This document shows, piece after piece, positions 17,926-27,040 of a stretch of DNA of 64,000 nucleotides. Under the pieces are notes generated by a model that was not told the DNA's origin, ran no database searches, and saw nothing but the letters and a program-made list of their open reading frames with translations. This DNA is from an uncultured Flavobacteriaceae bacterium (GTDB lineage: Bacteria; Bacteroidota; Bacteroidia; Flavobacteriales; Flavobacteriaceae), in NCBI GenBank assembly GCA_947500385.1, contig CANMSA010000017.1, positions 1 to 64,000 of the forward strand. The letters run 5' to 3'. The first letter of the stretch is position 1; each line of letters begins with the position of its first letter. Both the position numbers and the translations under genes were made by a program.

Positions 17926-18573
17926 ATGCAGAAAGATTTAGGCGGTTATCGAAAATCCTATGAAAAGAGTGCATTGAGCGAGCAATCAATTTCAGCAAAT
18001 CCTTTAGAGGTTTTTCAGAAATGGTTCCACGAGGTAGAAGCGGCAGAAGGGGTCGACGAACCCAATGCTATGACGTTGAGCACCATTGGTGCTGACGGCT
18101 TTCCTAAAAGTAGGGTCGTTTTGCTAAAGCAATATACCCACGAAGGGTTTGTTTTTTATACCAACTATGAAAGTGAGAAAGGGAAGGCCATTGCGCAGAA
18201 CCCACATACGTGTATTTCTTTTTTTTGGCCTAATTTGGAAAGACAAGTGATTGTAAAGGGCACTGCCGAAAAAATTGCGCCTAATTTGTCTGATGGGTAT
18301 TTTGCTTCAAGACCCACCGGAAGCAAGCTCGGGGCAATTGTTTCAAAACAAAGTACGGTAATCGCTTCCAGAAACGAATTGGAGGATAGCCTAAAAGTAC
18401 TGGAACAGGAGTATCAAAACGGCGAAATACCGCGTCCTGACTTTTGGGGAGGGTATTTGGTGCGTCCCGTATCCATCGAGTTTTGGCAAGGACGCCCCAA
18501 TAGGTTGCATGACCGTATTCGATTTACAATACAAGCTGATTTAGCATGGAAAATGGAAAGACTGGCACCTTGA
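17926..18573 (+). CDS. pdxH: Pyridoxamine 5'-phosphate oxidase
   Basis: 215 residues from ATG 17926, the family length. It oxidises pyridoxamine or pyridoxine 5'-phosphate to PLP using FMN. Seen are NAMTLSTIGADGFPKSRVVLLK, split here as NAMTLSTI and PKSRVVLLK, then FYTNYESEKG, RPTGSKLGAIVSKQS and WQGRPNRLHDR. The frame is open to 17830 upstream, but the extension is hydrophobic and unlike the family, so the later ATG is preferred. Confidence 0.96.
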   Translation: MQKDLGGYRKSYEKSALSEQSISANPLEVFQKWFHEVEAAEGVDEPNAMTLSTIGADGFPKSRVVLLKQYTHEGFVFYTNYESEKGKAIAQNPHTCISFFWPNLERQVIVKGTAEKIAPNLSDGYFASRPTGSKLGAIVSKQSTVIASRNELEDSLKVLEQEYQNGEIPRPDFWGGYLVRPVSIEFWQGRPNRLHDRIRFTIQADLAWKMERLAP

Positions 18574-18653
18574 ACCAAATTGAAAACCAAGTTGGACCAT
18601 AGCATCGGAAGTAGATGAGCGTAACAAATAGGAGTACTTAAAAGGGAGATTAT

Positions 18654-19139
18654 ATGAAACAGTTAATTCTGGTACGGCACGGGAAATCCTCTTGGGAGCA
18701 TAGTGTGGGAGATAAAGACCGGCCATTGATAGAGCGCGGTATCACGGATGCCATATTGGTGGCCAACAAACTAAACGATTTGGCGATTACCGTTGATGCG
18801 GTCTTTTCGAGTTCGGCCAATAGGGCATTGCATACCAGTACTATTTTTCTTCGACAGTTATACCTCCCAACAGAGCAGCTTCAAGTCACAGATCGACTGT
18901 ATGATTTTTCGGGTGATGAGGTGCTCCGTTTGATACATGACCTGGACGACCAGCTTAAAAATGTGCTGATTTTTGGTCATAATCATGCCTTTACACATAT
19001 TGCCAATTTGTTGGGAAATACCTATATTGACAACGTTCCTACGAGCGGTCTTGTTTCGATTCAATTCGGTGAAGACAACTGGTCGAAGGTAGCAAAAGGT
19101 ACCACTGTACAAACCATTTTCCCAAAGCATCTCAGATAA
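18654..19139 (+). CDS. sixA: SixA-type phosphohistidine phosphatase
   Basis: 161 residues. It is a small histidine phosphatase of the phosphoglycerate-mutase superfamily; the catalytic LVRHGKSSWEH is at the N-terminus, with DRPLIERG, FSSSANRALHT and FGHNHAFT following. In E. coli SixA removes phosphate from phosphohistidine proteins. Here the stop is followed at once by the ppk1 ATG, which ties it to polyphosphate metabolism or phosphate signalling. Confidence 0.9.
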   Translation: MKQLILVRHGKSSWEHSVGDKDRPLIERGITDAILVANKLNDLAITVDAVFSSSANRALHTSTIFLRQLYLPTEQLQVTDRLYDFSGDEVLRLIHDLDDQLKNVLIFGHNHAFTHIANLLGNTYIDNVPTSGLVSIQFGEDNWSKVAKGTTVQTIFPKHLR

Positions 19140-21227
19140 ATGATCAAAGCAAAAAATCAGTATATAAATCGCGAAATTAGTTGGTTGCGATTCAATGAAC
19201 GTGTGTTACAAGAAAGTGCCGACCCCAATGTTCCTCTTATCGAAAGACTTAGATTTCTCGGGATTTTTTCCAATAACTTGGATGAATTTTTTAAGGTGCG
19301 TTATGCTACGGTAAAGCGAATTGTTGAATCCGGGAAAAAAGGGAAAAGTGTCTTGGGAGGAGAAAAAGCAAAGGACCTGCTTGCCGAGATAACTAAAATT
19401 TGTATCGGACAGCAAACACAAAGCTTACAGATTCTTAACGACATCGAGAAGGAACTGGAGGCGGAGAATATCTTTATTATCAGGGACTCGGAGCTAACCG
19501 AATCCCAAGCGGTTTTTGTAAAAAAATATTTTACGCAAAATGTGAGTCCACAACTGATGACGATTATTTTAAATAATCTGGCACAGTTTCCTACGTTAAA
19601 AGACACGGCTGCCTATCTGGCGATTAAAATGGTGCTAAAGCCCGATGATAGCCCTTTGGAAAATGATGAAAAAATAATTGAAAAGAAGTATGCACTGATA
19701 GAAATTCCCAAAGGCATTGATCGTTTTGTGGTGCTTCCCAAAAAAGATGGTAAAAACTATATTATCATTCTGGATGATGTGATCCGTTACTGTTTGGACA
19801 GTATCTTCACCATGTTCGATTATAGTTCCATTTCAGCACATATGATCAAGATTACCCGTGATGCGGAACTCGATATGGACAATGACTTGAGCAAAAGTTT
19901 TATTGAAAAAATTTCTGCCAGTGTCGCGCACCGCCAAATTGGGGATCCCGTACGTTTTGTGTATGACAAGAGTATCGAAGAAGATACCCTGCTCTTCCTG
20001 AAGGAGAAAATGAACATTGAGGATACCGATAGTGTGATACCGGGAGGTAGATACCACAATAGAAGGGATTATATGGGTTTCCCAAGTTTGGGCCGGCAAG
20101 ACCTACTATATAATAAAATCACGGCGTTGCCCGTAAAAGGCCTTTCGTTGGAAGGTAGCTTATTCGACCAAATTGCAAAAAAAGACTATCTCCAATACAC
20201 GCCGTATCATTCCTTTTCCTATATCATTAAATTCCTGAGGGAGGCTGCCTTGGATCCAAAGGTGCGGAGCGTTAAGATAACGGTGTATCGCTTGGCAAAT
20301 AACTCACAAGTGGCCGCCTCTTTGATCAATGCGGTCAAAAATGGCAAACAGGTTACCGTACAAATAGAACTTCAAGCGCGCTTTGACGAAGCTGCCAATA
20401 TTCAATATGCGGAACAATTACAGGCAGAAGGAGTGAAGCTTATTTTTGGTGTTCCAGGCCTAAAGGTGCACAGCAAAATATGTGTAATAGAAAGAGAAGA
20501 GGGAGACGGTTTTAAAAGATACGGTTTCATTAGTACCGGGAATTTCAATGAATCTACTGCGCGGATCTATACCGACTACACCTTGTTTACAGCCCATGAT
20601 GCGATCTTAAAAGAACTCAATAAAGTGTTCGATTTCTTTGAAACCACCTATAAAATAAATAAGTACAAACACCTGATTGTTTCCCCGCACTACACCCAGC
20701 GGGCTTTTGAAAAACTGATCGATAACGAGATTGAAAATGCGCTGGCAGGTAAAAAGGCATTTATCAAACTAAAAATGAACAGTTTTACGTCCTATAAAAT
20801 GGTCGATAAATTGTATGAGGCCAGTAGGGCGGGTGTTAAGATACAGATGATCGTGAGAGGCATCTGCTGCCTGGTTCCGGGTGTGCCGGGAATGAGCGAT
20901 AATATTGAGGCCATTAGTGTGGTAGATAAGTTTTTGGAACACTCGCGCATTTTTATATTTGGCAACAACGGGGATACCAAGATGTATATTTCCTCGGCAG
21001 ATTGGATGACCCGGAACTTGGACTATCGTGTAGAGGTGGGGTGTCCTATTTATGACGAGGAGGTAAAGCAGGAATTATTGGAAACCTTCGATATATCTTG
21101 GAAAGACAATCTAAAAGCGCGTGTTTTTAATGAGCAACAAGACAACGCATATCGCAAAAGCGACGAGAAAGCGTTGCGGTCCCAATTTGAGAAATATGAG
21201 TATTACCTTCATAAAATGAATTCGTAA
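19140..21227 (+). CDS. ppk1: Polyphosphate kinase 1
   Basis: 695 residues, typical for PPK1. It reversibly polymerises the ATP gamma-phosphate into polyphosphate. Seen are an N-terminal INREISWLRFNERVL, the middle SFSYIIKFLREAALDPKV, the phospholipase-D-like active-site region LKVHSKICVIER with its conserved His, and YISSADWMTRNLDYRVE. It starts directly at the sixA stop, so the two are co-translated. The convergent miaE follows. Confidence 0.97.
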   Translation: MIKAKNQYINREISWLRFNERVLQESADPNVPLIERLRFLGIFSNNLDEFFKVRYATVKRIVESGKKGKSVLGGEKAKDLLAEITKICIGQQTQSLQILNDIEKELEAENIFIIRDSELTESQAVFVKKYFTQNVSPQLMTIILNNLAQFPTLKDTAAYLAIKMVLKPDDSPLENDEKIIEKKYALIEIPKGIDRFVVLPKKDGKNYIIILDDVIRYCLDSIFTMFDYSSISAHMIKITRDAELDMDNDLSKSFIEKISASVAHRQIGDPVRFVYDKSIEEDTLLFLKEKMNIEDTDSVIPGGRYHNRRDYMGFPSLGRQDLLYNKITALPVKGLSLEGSLFDQIAKKDYLQYTPYHSFSYIIKFLREAALDPKVRSVKITVYRLANNSQVAASLINAVKNGKQVTVQIELQARFDEAANIQYAEQLQAEGVKLIFGVPGLKVHSKICVIEREEGDGFKRYGFISTGNFNESTARIYTDYTLFTAHDAILKELNKVFDFFETTYKINKYKHLIVSPHYTQRAFEKLIDNEIENALAGKKAFIKLKMNSFTSYKMVDKLYEASRAGVKIQMIVRGICCLVPGVPGMSDNIEAISVVDKFLEHSRIFIFGNNGDTKMYISSADWMTRNLDYRVEVGCPIYDEEVKQELLETFDISWKDNLKARVFNEQQDNAYRKSDEKALRSQFEKYEYYLHKMNS

Positions 21228-21279
21228 AGAGCTTTCCGGTAAAGTTTGGAAGGAGGTGGCAGTTGGTATCAGGGCGGCC

Positions 21280-21861
21280 CTATCCGTGAATAGTTTCCTT
21301 TTTGCTCAAGCCTTGCATAATTTCCGCTTCGAACTCTAACAGCGCCTGCCACTTTTTATCTACTTCCGCTTTCTCCCCGTATTGCCGGGCGAATTTTAGG
21401 AATAAGGTGTAATGGCCGGCCTCGCTGACCATTAATTTATGATAAAACTCGGCGAGATCCTTGTCTTTTAACGCTTCCGAAAGCAAGCGAAAACGTTCAC
21501 AGCTTCTTGCTTCGATTAAAGCGGCGTACAAAAGGCGATGCACCAATTGGGTAGTTCTACTGCCTCCTTTTGGGAAAAACTTTGTCAGTGCAACCACATA
21601 TTCATCTTTTCGGTGTTGACCAAGCGTTTTTCCGCGGGCAAGGATTCGGTCATGTACCATTTTAAAATGCCCCATTTCTTCCCTTGAAAGGGCGATCATT
21701 TCAGTAACCAACTCCGTATATTCCGGAAAACTGACTATCAAGGAAATAGCAGTGCTTGCCGCTTTTTGCTCGCAGTGCGCATGATCGGTCAAAATCTCAT
21801 CGATATTTTTCTCCGCTAGATGTGTCCATCTTGGATCGGTAGGCAATTTTAAACCTAGCAT
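21280..21861 (-). CDS. miaE: tRNA-(ms2io6A)-hydroxylase
   Basis: 193 residues. MiaE is a ferritin-like diiron enzyme that hydroxylates the isopentenyl group of ms2i6A at tRNA position 37. Ligand motifs are visible: CEQKAAS, SREEMGHFKM (ExxH), EARSCERF and SEAGHYTLF (ExxH). Length and motif spacing fit. It is divergent from the ebo operon, with a 160-bp shared upstream region. Confidence 0.93.
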   Translation of the reverse strand: MLGLKLPTDPRWTHLAEKNIDEILTDHAHCEQKAASTAISLIVSFPEYTELVTEMIALSREEMGHFKMVHDRILARGKTLGQHRKDEYVVALTKFFPKGGSRTTQLVHRLLYAALIEARSCERFRLLSEALKDKDLAEFYHKLMVSEAGHYTLFLKFARQYGEKAEVDKKWQALLEFEAEIMQGLSKKETIHG

Positions 21862-21949
21862 ATTTAGTTTTTTGTAAAATTAGCAAGAATCTTTTAGATG
21901 CCAATCGGTAATTTGCCCACTAAAATCACGGGGTTTGCCTTATTATATT

Positions 21950-21957
21950 TAGTTTTG
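21950..21957 (+). promoter_or_regulatory. -7 promoter element of the ebo operon (TAGTTTTG)
   Basis: This perfect TAnnTTTG match predicts a transcript with a leader of about 60 nt before eboA. No -33 TTG was found at the expected distance, so activity may depend on a regulator. Confidence 0.45.
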
Positions 21958-22021
21958 TACCATCTAGTTGCGAATAAGCATCTAAATACTTGAAAATCAA
22001 AGGTACAGCAGATAACTACCT

Positions 22022-22882
22022 ATGGAGTTTACCAATAGTGTCCGAAATCTTGAAATAGTATTGCAGCAAAACTTGGAAAGTCCGGCAATGGCTTGGCTGC
22101 AAGAGAAAATTGAACTGATTTGTAATACCGGTTCTACCAAAGACCTTTACCTCACCTATAGTGTATTGGCAAGTAAGATTTCAACTGCTGAAACAAATAC
22201 TGCTCCCTTAGAGGAAAATGCCTTGACACGCTATTTGAACGGCCAAAATGCCACGCTTCTTGAAGTCGCACGAATTTATTTGCTGTCGCAGGTTTTAGAG
22301 GCAGATTCGGTATTTTTTGAACCCAAAGTGGCCAATATAATTCAGGTAGCCGATACTGGAGAGTTCATTACGTTTTTGAAATATTTGATACTCTTGCCGA
22401 ATGCGGAAAACTATAAACAAGCGGCCGTCGAGGCGCTGCGAACCAATATTGCCCCTGTTTTTGATGCTATAAGCGCCTATAACCCGTACCCCGCTGCTTA
22501 TTTTAATGACCAGCAATGGAATCAGATGTTCTTGAAAGCGGCATTTATGGAGCGGGATTTATCGGCAATTTTGAAAATTGATGAACGTGCGAACAAAGAG
22601 TTGGCCCGGATTATTTCGGATTATGCGCATGAGCGGTGGGCCGCATCTAGGACGATAGAGCCGTTGTTCTGGAGACCCGTGGCGGGCTTTTTAGACAAAG
22701 CACTATTAAACGATATGCAGCGGCTGTTGGCGAGCAATGATCCCATGGAGAATAAAGCGGCTGCGCTGTGCTGTTTTCATTCCGAAAATGATACCGCCTT
22801 GGAACTATTAAATAGATACCCAAAAATGTTACAAGAAGTACAAATGGGCACAGTAACTTGGGAGACCTTAAAAAATAAATAA
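22022..22882 (+). CDS. eboA: EboA-family protein
   Basis: 286 residues, mostly helical, no signal peptide or membrane segment. I identify it from general likeness to EboA proteins and from its place as first gene of a run with recognisable EboB-EboF members; no catalytic motif is visible. The Ebo set was described in cyanobacteria, some eustigmatophyte plastids and various bacteria including Bacteroidota, and is proposed to help move or modify small-molecule precursors for export. EboA's own role is unknown. Its stop shares one base with the eboB start. Confidence 0.82.
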   Translation: MEFTNSVRNLEIVLQQNLESPAMAWLQEKIELICNTGSTKDLYLTYSVLASKISTAETNTAPLEENALTRYLNGQNATLLEVARIYLLSQVLEADSVFFEPKVANIIQVADTGEFITFLKYLILLPNAENYKQAAVEALRTNIAPVFDAISAYNPYPAAYFNDQQWNQMFLKAAFMERDLSAILKIDERANKELARIISDYAHERWAASRTIEPLFWRPVAGFLDKALLNDMQRLLASNDPMENKAAALCCFHSENDTALELLNRYPKMLQEVQMGTVTWETLKNK

Positions 22883-23790
22883 TGGAAGACAAATTACGAT
22901 TTATTGATCCGCATGTTCATATGACATCGCGCACCACCGACGATTATGAAGCCATGGCCGAGGCCGGGGTGGTGGCCATTATAGAACCTTCGTTTTGGTT
23001 GGGCCAACCAAGAACCCAAGTAGGTTCTTTTCAGGATTATTATAGCAGTCTTGTGGGCTGGGAACCTTTTCGAGCCAGTCAGTTTGGAATTAAACATTAC
23101 TGCACGATCGGTTTAAATTCAAAGGAAGCCAACAATGAAGCGCTGGCCGAGCAGGTAATCGAATTGTTGCCTTTGTACCTACACAAAGAAAATGTGGTGG
23201 CAATAGGTGAAATAGGGTATGATGACCAAACACCGGCAGAAGACAAATACTTTCGGATGCAGTTGGAAATGGCAAAAGAATTGGGAATGGTCGTACAGGT
23301 ACACACCCCACATCGCGATAAGAAGGCGGGCACCATCAAAAGTATGGAGGTTTGTCTAGAACATGGTCTTGACCCTTCAATGGTGGTAATCGACCATAAC
23401 AACGAAGAAACGGTACAAGAAGTGTTAGATCGGGGGTTTATTGCGGCTTTTACGATTTACCCGAAAACCAAGATGGGAAACGAACGTATGGTAGAAGTAG
23501 TACGTAAGTATGGAAGCCATAACATTATTGTGGACAGCTCCGCCGATTGGGGAGTAAGCGACCCGTTGGCGGTGCCAAAAACCGCCGGGTTGATGCTACG
23601 AAGCGGTATTGAAAAAACTGATGTAGTAAATACGTGTTACCAAAATGCCCTTGCTATATTTGGCAAGAATGGTAAAATGAAAGAATCTGACTGGATGAAC
23701 TCACAAGGAGTGAACCAAACACAACTCTTTAATGACAATAGCGTGCTAAGAGGACAAGAGCCCAAAATCGATTCTGATAAGATTGTATAA
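22882..23790 (+). CDS. eboB: EboB, TatD-like metal-dependent hydrolase
   Basis: 302 residues of the amidohydrolase/TatD superfamily. Seen are the N-terminal metal motif FIDPHVHMTSR, AIGEIGYDD, VQVHTPHRDK, VIDHNNEETV and IIVDSSADWG. The substrate is unknown; TatD proteins are often nucleases, but Ebo members are proposed to act on small molecules. Its ATG overlaps the eboA stop by one base and its stop overlaps the eboC start by one base, indicating translational coupling. Confidence 0.88.
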   Translation: MEDKLRFIDPHVHMTSRTTDDYEAMAEAGVVAIIEPSFWLGQPRTQVGSFQDYYSSLVGWEPFRASQFGIKHYCTIGLNSKEANNEALAEQVIELLPLYLHKENVVAIGEIGYDDQTPAEDKYFRMQLEMAKELGMVVQVHTPHRDKKAGTIKSMEVCLEHGLDPSMVVIDHNNEETVQEVLDRGFIAAFTIYPKTKMGNERMVEVVRKYGSHNIIVDSSADWGVSDPLAVPKTAGLMLRSGIEKTDVVNTCYQNALAIFGKNGKMKESDWMNSQGVNQTQLFNDNSVLRGQEPKIDSDKIV

Positions 23791-24680
23791 TGAATGCAGT
23801 GCTCAAGGGGTATTTGCGTCTGGCACGACCCGCGAACTTACCGACCGCCGCCGCCGATGTTTTTGCCGGTATTGCCCTAGCAGGTGTTTTTACCGGTCCT
23901 GAACTTTCAAGTTCACTTATTATTTCGGTAGGCATGTTGGTAATGGCGTCGGTTTGTTTATATGCAGGAGGAGTGGTGCTAAATGATGTATTTGACTATA
24001 AGATAGATCAAATTGAACGGCCAGAACGGCCCATCCCCAGTGGGTTGATTTCTAGAAAATCGGCCTCCTTTTATGGTTCTTTGCTTTTAGTGATAGGAGT
24101 ATGTTGTGCATGCTATGTTCGCCCAATTTGCGGTGTTGTAGGATTGGTTTTAGCCGTCTTGATTCTTTTGTATGATGGTTTCTCTAAGAAGTACGACTTT
24201 TTGGGCCCCTTTAATATGGGGCTATGCAGGAGTGCCAACTTGTTGTTGGGGATTACAATTCTAGGAACCTTCGACAGATGGGAATACGCTATTGTTCCAC
24301 TGCTATATATTTATGCAATTACAATGGTCAGTAGGGGAGAAGTGCATGGGAATAATAAAAATCACCTGATTTGGGCGGGGCTGTTATATACTTTGGTCAT
24401 TTTTGGCGTTCTAGGTATGCATCTAGTCGGTTCGGCCGGTTATTTGGAAAGTATTCCCTTTTTGGGCCTTTTTGCTTTTTTGATATACCGTCCCTTGCAC
24501 AATGCATATAAGACGAATACTCCCAAGAATATAAAAAAGGCCGTCATTGCCGGGGTACTGTCACTCATTGTGCTGGATGCGTCGATGGCCGTTGGTTTTT
24601 CGTTTTGGTGGTACGGATTACTGATCGTATTATTACTGCCGCTATCAATGGTATTATCAAAGTTATTTGCAGTTACTTAA
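23790..24680 (+). CDS. eboC: EboC, UbiA-family membrane prenyltransferase
   Basis: 296 residues with about eight hydrophobic segments, so an inner-membrane protein. The first Asp-rich motif of UbiA proteins is clear: NDVFDYKIDQIERPERPIPSG covers the NDxxDxxxD region, split here as NDVFDYKID and RPERPIPSG. The second motif is weaker, near LYDGFSKKYD. UbiA enzymes attach prenyl or similar diphosphate-linked lipids to aromatic or other acceptors. Donor and acceptor are unknown. It may prenylate a small molecule handled by the other Ebo proteins. Confidence 0.9.
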   Translation: MNAVLKGYLRLARPANLPTAAADVFAGIALAGVFTGPELSSSLIISVGMLVMASVCLYAGGVVLNDVFDYKIDQIERPERPIPSGLISRKSASFYGSLLLVIGVCCACYVRPICGVVGLVLAVLILLYDGFSKKYDFLGPFNMGLCRSANLLLGITILGTFDRWEYAIVPLLYIYAITMVSRGEVHGNNKNHLIWAGLLYTLVIFGVLGMHLVGSAGYLESIPFLGLFAFLIYRPLHNAYKTNTPKNIKKAVIAGVLSLIVLDASMAVGFSFWWYGLLIVLLLPLSMVLSKLFAVT

Positions 24681-24689
24681 GTTAAATTG

Positions 24690-25844
24690 ATGCAGTTAAA
24701 ACCTATAGAACAAACCTTTTCGGTCGCTTATGAATATAAGTTATACTTCACAGAGCACCTGTTCAACATTCAGAACCCGCTTTTCAAAGAGGTGCTGAAC
24801 GCCTATCAAAAGAATGTCGCTGTAAAGTTATTGTTCGTTATAGATCAGGGGGTGGCTGACTGTCATTCGGACCTGGTTTCCGATATTGAATCGTACTGCT
24901 TGCATCATAAAGCGCACCTAGCCTATACGACTAGTATTTTCGTACCTGGCGGAGAACAGTGCAAAAATGATTATGAACAGGTAAATCGAGTGCTACAAGG
25001 GGTAAATGATGCCCATATTGATCGTCATTCCTTTGTGGTCTGTATTGGTGGTGGTGCCGTAATTGACATGGTAGGGTATGCTGCGGCCATAGCGCATAGG
25101 GGTGTAAAGCTATTGCGTATTCCGACCACGGTACTCTCCCAGAACGATTCTGCGGTCGGGGTAAAGAACAGTATAAATACCTTTGAGAAAAAGAACTTTT
25201 TAGGCACTTTTGCCCCGCCATTTGCGATCATAAACGACCGTCATTTTTTGACGACGCTATCCCAAGTGGATTGGATATCGGGAGTTGCAGAGGCATTGAA
25301 GGTGGCCCTTATCAAAGATGTAGCCTTTTTTGAGTACATAGAGGCCAATGCCGTAAGCATCAGGGATCGGGATATGGAGGTGATGCAGTATGTCATCTAC
25401 AAATGTGCAGAGATGCATATGTACCATATTGCCCAAGGGGGCGACCCCTTTGAAAGTGGGTCTTCCCGACCGTTGGATTTTGGGCACTGGGCCGCCCATA
25501 AAATGGAACAAATGACTGGCTATGGCTTACGACATGGAGAGGCGGTGGCCAAGGGAATTGCCTTAGATGTTGTATATTCTAAACTAGCAGGCCTTATCTC
25601 GGCGCCCGTCCTTACCCGTATTTTACGGGTATTTGAAACCATTGGTTTTGATTTGCGAATTCCTGTCCAAACGACAAATGACGTGGATGTGTTGTTAGAC
25701 GGAATCCAAGAATTTAGGGAGCATTTGGGAGGGGAACTTTGTATTACCCTGATAAATGCTTTGGGTTCAAAAAAGGATGTGAATACAATTGACAATACAT
25801 TAATGAAAGAAGCTATTGATACTTTGAACGCTCGTAGTAAATGA
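24690..25844 (+). CDS. eboD: EboD, 3-dehydroquinate synthase-like cyclase
   Basis: 384 residues from ATG 24690 (a TTG directly before it is also in frame). It belongs to the dehydroquinate synthase / sugar phosphate cyclase superfamily. NAD-binding GGGAVIDMVGYAAAIAHRG and the segment PTTVLSQNDSAVGVKNSIN are visible, and all three metal ligands appear retained: E201 in GVAEALK, H266 in DFGHWAAH and H282 in LRHGEAVA. It therefore looks catalytically competent, making a cyclic product from a sugar phosphate. Being in this operon argues against it being the housekeeping aroB. It overlaps eboE by 4 bp. Confidence 0.9.
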   Translation: MQLKPIEQTFSVAYEYKLYFTEHLFNIQNPLFKEVLNAYQKNVAVKLLFVIDQGVADCHSDLVSDIESYCLHHKAHLAYTTSIFVPGGEQCKNDYEQVNRVLQGVNDAHIDRHSFVVCIGGGAVIDMVGYAAAIAHRGVKLLRIPTTVLSQNDSAVGVKNSINTFEKKNFLGTFAPPFAIINDRHFLTTLSQVDWISGVAEALKVALIKDVAFFEYIEANAVSIRDRDMEVMQYVIYKCAEMHMYHIAQGGDPFESGSSRPLDFGHWAAHKMEQMTGYGLRHGEAVAKGIALDVVYSKLAGLISAPVLTRILRVFETIGFDLRIPVQTTNDVDVLLDGIQEFREHLGGELCITLINALGSKKDVNTIDNTLMKEAIDTLNARSK

Positions 25845-27034
25845 AAATTAAGGACACTTTTCAACTAAGTTATTGTACAAATATCCATCCTGGAGCTAAC
25901 TGGGAACAAACTTTTGATAGTCTTAGGAAGTACGTTCCAGGGATAAAGGCCCAAGTAGCCCGTGAAACATCTTTTGGATTGGGATTACGCCTATCTAACA
26001 AAGCGAGCGAAGAACTCAATGAAGGGGAGAATTTAACGGAATTCAAAGAATGGCTAACGACGCACGATCTGTATGTTTTTACCATGAACGGTTTTCCCTA
26101 TGGAAATTTTCATGATGAACGGGTAAAAGATATGGTACATGCCCCCGACTGGACCACCACGGATAGGTTGGTGTATACCCAACGCTTGTTTGAACAATTG
26201 TCCCAGTTGTTGCCCGAGGGAATGTCTGGAGGTATTTCTACTTCTCCGATCAGTTACAAATACTGGCATGATACCGAAGATTTAAAAGATAAAGCTCTTA
26301 AAAAAGGAGCCCAGCAGTTGGCAGAAATTGTATTACAGCTAAGAGAGATAGAATCGAAGACGGGCCAATATCTTCATTTGGATATTGAACCCGAACCCGA
26401 TGGCCTGTTGGAAAATAGTGAGGAGATGTTGGCTTTTTTCGAAACCTATTTACGACCAATTGCTGTAAAAATTCTTCAGGATAAGGGTACGCTACCAAAG
26501 GAAAAAGCAATCGACTGTATTAAGAGATACATAACGGTCTGCTACGATATTTGTCATTTTTCACTGGCATATGAAGAACCGATTCATACGTTTAAAAAAT
26601 TTGAGGATGCCGGCATTAACATTGGGAAAATTCAGGTCAGCGCTGCTCTAAAGATTTTATATCAAGCAGAGAATGAGAGCACAATATGGGATGCATTGAC
26701 CAAGTTTGATGAGCCTACCTACCTGCATCAGGTTACCGAACTAGTTGATGGGAAAGTCAAAATCTACAATGACTTGCCGATTGTTTTAAAGGAACGAAAA
26801 AAATTCTCCGAACTGCGTGCACATTTTCACGTACCTATTTTTCTAGAAAAATTCGATGAACTTTTTTCCACCCAAGACCATATCCTAAAGGTGATAAAAG
26901 AATTAAAAAAGAGTCCCGTTACCGAACATTTGGAAATAGAAACCTACACCTGGGATGTTCTTCCGAAGGCTTTGAAAAGGGAATTGTCAGATTCAATCGT
27001 TCGTGAAATAGAGTGGTTAAAGAATAGACTCTAA
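25841..27034 (+). CDS. eboE: EboE, TIM-barrel sugar isomerase-like protein
   Basis: 397 residues resembling xylose-isomerase-type TIM barrels; Ebo literature calls it a metabolite traffic protein. Candidate metal-binding strands are HLDIEPEPDGLL and TVCYDICHFSLAYEEP. The start ATGA overlaps the eboD stop, a typical coupling signal. There is no signal peptide, so it acts in the cytoplasm. Substrate unknown. Confidence 0.88.
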   Translation: MKIKDTFQLSYCTNIHPGANWEQTFDSLRKYVPGIKAQVARETSFGLGLRLSNKASEELNEGENLTEFKEWLTTHDLYVFTMNGFPYGNFHDERVKDMVHAPDWTTTDRLVYTQRLFEQLSQLLPEGMSGGISTSPISYKYWHDTEDLKDKALKKGAQQLAEIVLQLREIESKTGQYLHLDIEPEPDGLLENSEEMLAFFETYLRPIAVKILQDKGTLPKEKAIDCIKRYITVCYDICHFSLAYEEPIHTFKKFEDAGINIGKIQVSAALKILYQAENESTIWDALTKFDEPTYLHQVTELVDGKVKIYNDLPIVLKERKKFSELRAHFHVPIFLEKFDELFSTQDHILKVIKELKKSPVTEHLEIETYTWDVLPKALKRELSDSIVREIEWLKNRL

Positions 27035-27040
27035 AAGCGT